From the NCBI RefSeq assembly GCF_000003605.2, contig NW_003112486.1:30354-69570 (forward strand): a stretch of DNA of 39,217 bases. The letters run 5' to 3'. Source of the stretch: Saccoglossus kowalevskii. Lineage: Eukaryota; Hemichordata; Enteropneusta; Harrimaniidae. The notes beneath the pieces were generated by a model. That model worked only from the letters and a program-made list of their open reading frames with translations, did no database searches and had not been told where the DNA came from. Shown piece by piece: positions 30,667-39,217 of this stretch; the stretch's first letter is position 1, and the number at the start of each line of letters is the position of its first letter. Made by a program: the position numbers and the translations under genes.

Positions 30667-31310
30667 CGTGGGGCATTCAATAGTAATGCCCCTGACCCAC
30701 TTCCAGTTGTCCGATCTAGATGAAAATGTGTAATAATTCGCATCTCTATGGGTTATGTTGCAAAAAACAGCTCTGAACTAATTGTGGTTTCTGATTTACA
30801 TGTGTTTTAACTGAGTCGGGTGTGAAATGGAGCCAGTTGAGTGTCGCACAGTGATCCGTTTTTTTGTATTTGAAAGGACGAACACCAAAGGAGACTCATG
30901 ATGAAATGAAAGAAACTTATGGTCACCTTGTAAAACGCTGGCATAGTGAATTCAAACATGGTCGGAAGTCTGTGAAAACAGACCTGGTCCCTCTTCTGCC
31001 ATTGATGAGGCATCTGTCCGTCAATTTCCTTACTCTCCTGACCTTGCACCCTCTGACTTTCATCTCTTCCCAGCCATGAAGTTGTTTTTGAAAGGAGAGC
31101 GTTTCCCGGATGATGGAGCCTTGATTTCTGAAGTTACGACGTGATTGGAGGACCAACCTTCTACAAAAACGGTGTCCAGAGCTGCATCAAACGATGGGAG
31201 AAATACATAACTCTGGGTGGCCCTATGCAGAGAAAGACTAATAACTGTGCCAAGTTTCATTAATCTCTTGCTATGGGAAATGGTTGGCATTACTTATTGA
31301 ACATCCCTCG
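30667..31310 (+). mobile_element. Internally deleted mariner nested in a LINE RT gene
   Basis: TA duplications flank the 644-bp element (30665-30666 and 31311-31312). Its ends match the terminal repeats of the full copy at 6489-7601. The start codon lies at 30825, and the protein begins MEPVECRTVIRFF, then shifts frame and continues RTPKETHDEMKETYG and LVKRWHSEFKHGRKSV. The middle of the transposase (first and second catalytic blocks) is deleted, and the sequence jumps to the C-terminal DLAPSDFHLFPAMK region and the usual end. It cannot make transposase but keeps both termini, so it could once have been moved in trans. Confidence 0.9.
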
Positions 31311-31643
31311 TAAATTATTTGAAAAAAGTATGAATAAACAGCTAGGTAAATATTTTGGTAGTCATAACATGTTCTACGAACACCAATATGGTTTTAGAAA
31401 AAACACAATACAAAGATCTCACTCATTAGCTTGACTCAATATCTACTTCACAAAATTGACCAGGGAAATTTCACTGTTGGGCTATTCATAGACTTCTCTA
31501 AAGCATTTGACAGTATCAATCACAATTTCTTACTTGTCAAACTCGACCATTATGGTGTTAGGAGGTTACTTTTGCAGTGGCTCACCAGTTATCTTGCTTC
31601 TAGGAGTCCGTTTGGTAGCATTCACTACGGGGTTCCATATTAG

Positions 31644-32284
31644 TGTCATGAATTAGTTTTTGCGTATCTGTTAATCGACTTAATTAGCTGATTACGAGCG
31701 AATTGCTGTGTTATGTCTGTCATCGTTTAGGCCTATTTGAAGTTTTGGACGGAACTTGGCTCAGTGATTTGAAACTAATTACGAGATAACCGTCGATATT
31801 CTGACTACTATTTCTGACAGTTGGTATTCGTAGTTATTAATGTAGTGAACGATTAATCAAAAGATATGACGTATTCAGTACTTAGTGTGATTGGCTTTAT
31901 GATTGAAGGTTACGCCCTAGAGTCTTTTTACTGTTTTGTAATTGGTTAGAGTTTTGAAAATGAATAAAGAGAGTTTTGAGTTGGTCTTGGCGAGTACAGC
32001 ACGATAGACACAGTCGAGAGTCCAGTCCTGGAGAGTCTTGGGCGAGTCTTGGGTCAGCCTTGCGATAGTCTTGGGGATTTTTCCCCAGGGCGCTGTGTCT
32101 TATAGAGTGCTCGACTGATCCACTAAGACGAAAGTTGAAACGTATTTCGTTGTGTGTGTCTTATTTGACTGTAAAGCTTAAGTGACTTCCCCGATCCCGT
32201 ACCTCAAGGGGACGAGATATAGAGACGAGACGAGATTCCCCCCTGACAAGTGTGGAGAACCCCGTGGAGAAGAATTTACCCCTG
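31644..32284 (+). mobile_element. 641-bp insertion with ATATTAG flanks, possible solo LTR
   Basis: The LINE RT coding sequence stops fitting at 31643 and resumes at 32285. ATATTAG is present on both sides (31637-31643 and 32285-32291), as a target-site duplication would be. The insertion starts TGTCATGAA, has no open frame, contains GAGTCTTGGG-type direct repeats (32030-32060), a GGGGA/TCCCC hairpin near 32075 and GC-rich sequence toward its end. That resembles a solo LTR, but the 3' end is not a clean CA, so the class is uncertain. Confidence 0.5.
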
Positions 32285-33152
32285 ATATTAGGACCAAATT
32301 TGTTCCTTATATTTGTTCCTTATCAATGATATCTACACTTCTTCAGAAATTTTTAATTTTAGGCTTTATGCAGACGACTCGAATTTATTTTACACAATTA
32401 AAAATACTAATAATCTTGATCACAATAGATAAAAACTTAATATGGAAAAACCACATCTTGGGGGTCAAAGAAAACATCAGCAGACTTACGAGTATTTCCT
32501 TAAACTTCATCGAATTGTTCCTCAATCTATTCTTGCCATAATTTATAATTCTCTAATACTCCCGTATTTCATATGGTTTAGAGGTAAGGGGTAATACCTA
32601 TTCTACTTATTTAAATGAGATATTTCTTATTCAAAAAAAAATTATTAGAATAATTACTTTTAGTGATAGACATGCACACTTAGCACCATTTTTTGGATAT
32701 ATTCAAACAACACAAATTACAACTAGCCATACTTGTCCACGATGTTATTGATACCAGATTGCCATACATTTTCCGAGATTACTACGCCCCAATTTGTCAT
32801 TCACATAGTACCAGAGAAAAACAAAGAAATAATCTTAAAATCCCCCAAATTAATCATAAAGCGAGAGAGTTCACCATTAAGTATGCAGGAGGAAAACTAT
32901 GGAATAGCATTCCAACTCATATCAGGAATATACAATGTAGGATCACTTTTAAAAAGAATAGAAAAATTACCTACAAGCTAGTTACACATAATTTCCAACT
33001 TAAAAATATATAAAAAAAAATAATATTTTATTAAATTGCATTCCTTGCACTTCCAGATTGTTTTGACTGTCTCACTACTATTCGTATTTTCTATTTATGT
33101 TAAAGTGAACATAACGCCCAGTTAATATCTTGTAATCTGTGATTTACAGCAC

Positions 33153-33199
33153 AGGGGCTGGACTCGATTAATTGCTAATCGCAACTATTTTCCACCCCT
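33153..33199 (+). repeat. Two-tier hairpin in the LINE 3' UTR
   Basis: An outer stem AGGGG-C-TGGA pairs with TTTCCACCCCT (one bulge), and an inner stem CGATTA (33164-33169) pairs exactly with TAATCG (33175-33180) around a 5-base loop. It sits about 80 bases before the simple-repeat tail at the 3' end of the L2/CR1-like LINE. In several LINEs a 3' stem-loop is the binding site for the element's own RT; the same role is likely here but unproven. Confidence 0.6.
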
Positions 33200-33296
33200 A
33201 TTCCATTTGTATATTTTTGTTTATATATATTTTGTGTGTTGTTAAGACTTGCTTTTTTGTTTGTTTGAAATAAACATCAATCTATCTATTTATTTG

Positions 33297-34139
33297 CAAT
33301 AGCATGACCACTCGTCCTTGTCAGTCAATACCTTTTCAATTGATTAAACTCTAATCTTAGACTAATACATTTTTTTGAGCAGGCATATCCACCAGTCAGC
33401 CCTGCCTGTTTAGAATATACTGCCACCAAATTTCTATACTTCAATCCTTAGCGCATTTCCCATTCATATATATCTCCGTTCCAGACAATGAATCTGAACG
33501 ATATCAGCAAATCTATCGCTATATTATTTCAGTTCCGTGGTCACCAAGAATTAGATGAGTGCCGCTAGCAAATAAAATTGCTAAATAGACATCAAGGGTG
33601 TCACGATTTTGGGGTCATTGTTGGGGAACCACTTCGAATCATCCAGGGAGAAAATAAGAATCATAATTATTGCTTAGCATTCATAGTAAGCAGCTCAACA
33701 TGCAGCTCAGGTATTTTACAAGATTTAATGTTTGGTTTTCCAAGGCAATCAGGTATTGATAAATTGCCAAAAATGTCATGTAATCATCCTTTTTTATTAC
33801 TTTTTTTTTATAAAATAGGGTCATTTTATGACCCTGCTGTTACATCACACATCTTATTTAATTGAACATGTTTATTAAACATTTCATGTTTCTCATTAAA
33901 ACACACTGTTTTAATTGAAAACAAACTGTTGTAATTAAAAACATGTGTATTATATAATAATTATATAAAACACTTGTATTTTCTATCAGAACATTAGTGT
34001 TTTAGTATTTTTAGAAAAGTGTTTTAGGGAGTTATTAAAATACGTTTTGATGAAAATTAAGCATTAAGTGTTTTACGGGAATATGAATATAAATATAAAT
34101 GTGTAATTGAAGTGATAGAAAGTGAGAACTTATGTTTTG
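33297..34139. other. No gene recognised
   Basis: AT-rich sequence. The stretch 33850-34060 has several AAAACA/TGTTTT short repeats. A plus-strand frame at 33578-33865 matches no family known to me. Confidence 0.35.
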
Positions 34140-34600
34140 ACCTTTGTGCGTCCGTGTGTCTATGCATCCGTGTGTGCGTGCGTACGTCCGAACCTGTATC
34201 TTAGACATGTCTGGACCAATCACAATCAAACTTCATTTATGCACATCGATTTGTTTACATGCTTGGACGTTATGGGAACTTGATGCACGTCATTTTATTT
34301 TTCAGATCAGATTCAAAATGGATGACTGCTGGCCATTTTGTTTAAATGAATGCACTTCTACAGCCATATCTCTGATATGCTTTGACTGATTATGTTCAAA
34401 TTTTGTATATTCATTTTACATCACGTTATAGATGTATTGATGTATTCAAAATGGCCGACTGGTGGCCATTTTGTTTTAATTAATGTTGTTCCACTACAGC
34501 TGTTCCATGACTGTTCCACTGATATCTGAAAAACCGCTCATTGGATTTTGATGAAACGTGGTAAATAGATGCCCTGGGAAAATGAATAAACCTGATTTGT
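34140..34600. repeat. Degenerate ~133-bp tandem repeat with CAAAATGG/CCATTTTG palindromes
   Basis: Two units carry the inverted pair CAAAATGG...CCATTTTG at 34314-34340 and 34447-34473, 133 bases apart. Each is followed or preceded by ATATCTCTGA-like and CAATCAAACTTCAT-like blocks. Similar blocks return at 38410-38460 and 38690-38730, so this is an interspersed repeat family. Frames inside it are not genes. Confidence 0.55.
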
Positions 34601-34924
34601 TTCTTGTTGAAATCAATGTGATATAAGTACCGTTGTTGATAGGGACATGCAACTTGTGCATGTATATAAGGGGGTCAATAAACTAACTCTGCGACGCGAT
34701 TGTGCGACTCGCCGAATGTCGAATATTGCACTCTGCGAAAGGGTCGCAGTGTCACTCTGCGAAAAGGACGATTCTCATTGGTTGGTTGATCGAAAAACAC
34801 GAATCCCAATGGTCGATACCCATAATATTACTTCTTATTTACAGTGTAAGGTTTGACTGCATGCCTTATGGAAAAATTAAGTTTTAAATGGTAAAAAAGT
34901 GTGTAAACACTATGTACCGGTGAC
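34601..34924. other. Spacer with a short duplicated motif
   Basis: CACTCTGCGAAA occurs at about 34729-34740 and again at about 34753-34764. No gene recognised; overlapping short frames are of the chance kind. Confidence 0.35.
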
Positions 34925-35420
34925 ATGCCGCACTGTTCGGTGATCTGCAAGCACATGGAAGACAAATTGTGGGACCAAACAAATGACACAAGGTTTACGG
35001 TGATTAAACACAACACTGGCTACACAAAACAATGGAGTACACAACAGTTTACTGAGGAAATAGAGAAAAATGAACGGTTTGACAACGAATGTCTGAACAC
35101 AATTTTAATGATGTTCTGAAATAATAGGAGTGAGGAAATTTTAGTAAAACTTCGCCAGGCTAAACAGCAATATACAACTATTATTTCATCAAACAAAGAA
35201 GGAATATCATCATAAGAGAGTGAGAAGGTTAAATCTGCAGCAAGGGAAAGAAATTCAAAAGAATGTTGGTCCCTGTTTAAAACCAGCGTGCATAGCCCAT
35301 CTGAGAATATATCTTCCACGGAGTGGTACGAGTACTTTAAGTCGCTTTTTAACCCAATTAGTATGGTAGCAGATCAGGAAACTGAATATATACGTCGACT
35401 ATTTAATATCATTCTGGAAA

Positions 35421-35909
35421 GTGGTAATTTCTCTAAATTATAAAAAGGGTGCTAGAAACCATCCTAATAATTATAGAAGTATTACCTTGCTTTGTGTCCT
35501 TGGTAAAGTATTTACCCAGATTGTATGTGTAAGATTGCAAACAAGGTTTGATATTTGTAGTAAAACAGTAGAAAAGCAAGCAGGCTTTAGAAAAGGATAT
35601 AGAACTGTAGATAATATTTTTATTCTAAGTACAATAATTAACAAGTATTTGTCTCGGCAACGGGGAAGAGTATACGTGGCATTTGTCGATTTCGAAAAGG
35701 CGTTTGACAGAGTAAACCATTATACTTTGTTTTATAAATTAGCGAAAACTAGACTGTGGGGTAAGTTATTTAAATTATTGTACTCACTATATCGCATAAT
35801 ATCAGCTGGTGTTAAAATGTCGCATGGTTTAACTGATGTTTTCAACTGTAGTTCCGGACTTCAACAAGGCTCGATTATATCTCCACTGTTATTCTATTTT
35901 TTTCATTAA
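35421..35909 (+). pseudogene. LINE reverse transcriptase core
   Basis: The 162-codon open piece spans the fingers and palm up to the GLQQGSIISPLLF motif. The catalytic YxDD region, expected about 30 residues later, falls after a frame break in decayed sequence. The first aspartate motif AFVDFEKAFDRVNH is intact. The enzyme would have copied element RNA at the nicked target site. Confidence 0.8.
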
Positions 35910-36631
35910 TGATATTGGTCATTAATACGTCTTTTTAATAAGATATTTAGATCGTCTTTCAACTTATTGTCAACAATGCAAATTGTCAGTGAACATATCA
36001 AAAACTACAATCATTGTATTCAGAAGGGGTGGGCGGTTGAAAAAACCATGAGAGCTGAGTTTTCGGAGGAAAACGAATTGAAGTGGTACCGTTTTATAAT
36101 TATTTAGGAATCGTGTTTTCATCCTTCGGAGCTTATTTTCAAGCACAGTAAACAATCGCAAATCAGGCCAGCAAATGTATTTTTATCTGAAAAAATGTTT
36201 ACGGCATTACAAATACTTACCAATCAATTTGCTATTTACATTGTTCGATTCAAAGGTACTAGCGATTTTATTAAATGGTACCGAAAATTGGGGGTTTCAC
36301 GATGCCAAGCATATAGAAAATATGAATGTAGGCGACAACACATCCACTCTTGCATTAAGAGGGGAATTGGGGCGTTATACCCTAAAAGTACAAACGTTTT
36401 TACATATTATTGAATATTGATTGCATATACTAAGGATGAATGAAAGTAGATATGTTTTTAAGTGTTATCAATTTCAGAATTGTAAATCTCAAAATAATCA
36501 ACAATATTGGGCATTATCAGTTTAAAAAATCATTATTTTTATATGGTATGGGGAAGCTTGGCTATCACATGGGGTGGGAAATGAATTGACATTTTTAAAT
36601 ATATTTAAGCCACGTTGCGGAGATATAGGGC

Positions 36632-36979
36632 TTGCAACAGCGGCCAGCTGCAGTAAATGACAGCCCAAAACTTGTAACATATAGATGTTTTAAAACCATT
36701 TTTGGCTGCGAGAGTTATTTACTTAATTTTGATAGATCACATTTGTTAAATGTGCTTTGTAAGTTTAGAATATCACCACATACTTTACACATTGAGACAG
36801 GTAGGAGACAAAACGTTTCTAGAAATGAACGATACTGTAATTTTTGTCGTGATATCGTTGAAGACGAGTTTCATTTCCTGTTATGCTGTCCACTTTGTTC
36901 TGACATAAGGATAACATACTTACCAGCTTATTATTATACTTACCCAGATCCAATTAAATTTAATAACTTAATGAAATAA
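36632..36979 (+). pseudogene. LINE ORF2 C-terminal Cys/His domain
   Basis: The open piece reads SPKLVTYRCFKTIFGCESYL, then LCKFRISPHTLHIETGRRQN, and ends with the block CNFCRDIVEDEFHFLLCCPL and PIKFNNLMK. The CxxC...H...C pattern and the final FNNLM are what I know from the C-terminus of this LINE type, where it probably binds nucleic acid. Confidence 0.7.
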
Positions 36980-37168
36980 TGCAAACAAATAACAAACACT
37001 TACAAAGAAAAATAGCATGCTATTTAATACAGGCATATACTATACGAGATAGTATTAAAAAAAAATGTGTTTTTCTTTTCTTTTGTAACCTTTACTAGCA
37101 CTTCTTGTATTTATTATATTGTATAATAAAGGCCAAAGTACTGAATAAATTATATTATATTATATTAC

Positions 37169-39217
37169 TAGCTAGAAAAATTAAATAGTGTAACGTGCAC
37201 GTTGGTGTTGACTGTCTATTTACGGTGTACCGTTATCGCCATTTTAAGTTGTAAGGCTTCGTCCTAACGACTATGCTCATTAGCATACGCGGCAGTTTCA
37301 AAGCGAGAGGAACGCAAAGTACTTTACGGGTTCTACGACCAATAAATCACAATAAATCACATCAAACCAGACAGACGATTTACAGCATTTTACGAGTAGA
37401 AATGAGATTTTTACCAACATCATTTAACTCAAAATGTGAAGTGACAGGGGGTTAGTTAACCCGTTTTTCTGGAAAACGGAACCATATTTCAAAACCACAA
37501 CAGGACTTTTCTGAAAGCTGATAAAATTTGCTTTAAAATGATATATGTTGTGCGAGTATGTATGAGGGGTGTATTAAACTCGAAAATAATACCTTATTTT
37601 GGTATTCCCCGCTCGCCTATAATGTTTGAACGAATTATTTGTTTGTTATCTAGATGTGGTATAATTCAATAATAATGAAACTTAAGATAACTTGTAAGTT
37701 GTGCATACATGTAGACTAATTTAGCCTTGAAATTCACTTTCCACTGTAGGTTAAAATGTTGGCAAATAATTTCAACGTTCAAGTTGGAAATCAGTGATGG
37801 TACCAGTAAGAGAAACATGATTGAAGCCACTTCATGTGAATTGGTTAGATACAATACAGCTTTTGTGCAACCTGTCATATTTTTTCCATGTTTCACATTC
37901 ATCAAATTAAGGTTATGTATTTGGCACATTTGTTTCACCCATTGTACCATTCATTGATCACATCAACTTATTGCATTTCCATCTTAACTTCAAACACTAG
38001 AGATCTAAAAGTTCTTATAAGTTCATGAAAAAGGCAAAACAAAATTATCACAGCTGAGTCCGTCTCCTTCTGCTCCTCATCGTGATGCGCTAGGGGTATT
38101 AAATGGATGAGATGAATGAGATAATGCAATGAATGTGTATAACGGGTTAGGCAGAAGCTGTACTGTGTCTCTGGTCAGTATATCATACGTCAATGTAAAC
38201 AGAAAACTCAGATGTCTGGAAAGCTTAAATACAAGATGTCTGTAATCCGAAATGACCTTTACTGCACTCTGTATTGAAGAAATACTTTTGAATAGAAAAC
38301 TGGTTTACTTCATACTTTATTGTGCAGGATCACATTGTAGGACTGCTTGTATATATTAATAGTCCCAGTTCAGACACAGTCCAAAGATAGGCACTTACAA
38401 AATTGAGCTCCGTCCGTATCTCTGAAATGCCTGAACTGAATACCGGTACATTCAAACTTCATACATAAATCCCACATCTAAGGATACATATCTCGGTATA
38501 CACATCTATTTCTTTCACATGTATGTTTGTTCAAAGTTAGTACATACAGCGAACATTATGAAAAACCTTTTTGATGTTCATCGTTTTGTTTTTCAGATTT
38601 TTCCAAACGGCTGACCACTTCCAAACTTCACACATACATTGTTTTGACGATCAAGATGACCAAATTGTGGCAATTTTTATGATTAAATAGCCATATCTCA
38701 AACACACAATCGCAATCAAACTTTACAACTTCATACATCATGTCATTTTCAGGTATCAGCTCTACAATTATGTAGTATGGAAACTTCACGCTTTCATGGA
38801 CATGCATATACCCGGTATGTGATTAATAGCTACAGTCATACCAATTGTTCTAAACTCTGAAATAGTGTAGATCCACTACATATGTGTCACACATTCTATC
38901 TCAATATGTATGAATACTCCAAAGTAAATTTTTCTATATTTTGTGAAATAGTAATTTTAATATGCAATGTAAATATTGATGTTTTATAATAATCTTCATG
39001 TAATAAATTTGCTATATTTACAATCAAGGCTTTCTCATAATAGAATAAACTTACCATACATACACTGTGATAATGTGTAAAATATTGAGTGTCCTTAATT
39101 CAGTATTGAGCTAACAAAAGCATCAGACATGCCGTGACCAGTTGGGTTATAATTTTTTTTGTTTGAAGTTTGTTAAATGCTAATAATCACTTTCTGTGGG
39201 AACTTATTGATTGTATG
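37169..39217. other. Right flank, no gene recognised
   Basis: AT-rich sequence. Diverged copies of the ~133-bp repeat seen at 34140-34600 appear at 38400-38760. Frames at 37666-37957 on both strands overlap and have no family look. CAATAAATCA is repeated at 37339-37359. Confidence 0.35.

Larger units (their letters stand above)
30585..33296 (+). mobile_element. L2/CR1-like LINE, 5' truncated, with two nested insertions
   Basis: RT sequence starts near 30613 with KNGESEDMGNYRPISSLPMI, is cut by a mariner (30667-31310), and resumes with KLFEKSMNKQLGKYFGSHN and YGFRKN. The palm motif LFIDFSKAFDSINHNFL lies near 31470-31530. It is cut again at 31644-32284, then GSILGP-type sequence, LINDIYTSSEI and the catalytic LYADDSNLF (near 32360) follow. 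The C-terminal region to about 33012 includes LWNSIPTHIRNIQ. The 3' UTR has a strong hairpin (33153-33199) and ends in AATAAA and CTAT-rich short repeats. Stops and frameshifts show it is dead. Confidence 0.85.
34925..37168 (+). mobile_element. LINE ORF2 (RT and C-terminal domain), 5' truncated, degraded
   Basis: The first part (34925-35118) reads HCSVICKH, resembling the SDH-type end of an APE endonuclease. Linker sequence with EWYEYFKSLFNP lies near 35320-35355. The RT frame at 35421-35909 has NNYRSITLLCVLGKVF, KQAGFRKGYRTVDNIF, VAFVDFEKAFDRVNH and SSGLQQGSIISPLLF. Beyond it are LLNGTENWGFHDAKHIE (36270-36320) and, in 36632-36979, a C-terminal Cys/His block RYCNFCRDIVEDEFHFLLCC. The end is an ATTAT-type simple-repeat tail (37149-37168). 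It differs from the L2/CR1-like element upstream and from the one on the minus strand. Frame changes at about 35110, 35440 and 35905 make it inactive. Confidence 0.8.

Overview
The window is animal nuclear DNA. It is AT-rich, has spliced genes with GT/AG introns and no operons, and is crowded with decayed transposable elements. The mix of element types (jockey/CR1-like and L2-like LINEs, mariner, a Polinton remnant, a possible Penelope fragment, fold-back repeats) together with diverged O-fucosyltransferase and DXD-glycosyltransferase genes suggests a marine invertebrate, possibly a lophotrochozoan. The species cannot be named from this sequence.

Two host genes are recognisable and both act in glycan synthesis. 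On the + strand, 832-1788 is the 3' coding exon of a DXD-motif (Gly_transf_sug-type) glycosyltransferase, with one frameshift close to its C-terminus; its 5' exons are probably left of the window. On the - strand, 29778 down to 16199 is an O-fucosyltransferase-like gene that I rebuilt exon by exon: exon 1 29778-29656 (signal anchor), exon 2 28284-27476, exon 3 21889-21724, then two alternative terminal pairs, 4A/5A (18747-18624, 18281-18136) and 4B/5B (17297-17174, 16344-16199). All splice phases agree, both terminal pairs are open, and their exons are equal in length (124 and 146 nt). Either route predicts a 455-residue type II membrane protein with a different GDP-fucose-side C-terminal domain. 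This is the most interesting feature of the window.

Element layout: 1803-3175 holds a degraded L2/CR1-like LINE directly behind the glycosyltransferase. 4762-9903 (-) is a nearly full-length but broken LINE (ORF1 with zinc ribbon, ORF2 with endonuclease and reverse transcriptase), split by a mariner at 6489-7601. 10290-11640 (-) is a Polinton/Maverick remnant (adenain-like protease and minor capsid protein). 12588-12688, 19367-19869 and 26486-26773 are fold-back elements. 14750-14920 (-) resembles a Penelope-type RT fragment. 30585-33296 (+) is an L2/CR1-like LINE split by an internally deleted mariner (30667-31310) and a 641-bp LTR-like insertion (31644-32284). 34925-37168 (+) is a third LINE type ending in an AT-rich tail. 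A cluster of three perfect CRE octamers lies at 4524-4629. There is a 255-base assembly gap at 22778-23032.

The large intron 2 (21890-27475) contains an unexplained antisense open frame (24221-24850). No tRNA, rRNA or CRISPR array was found.
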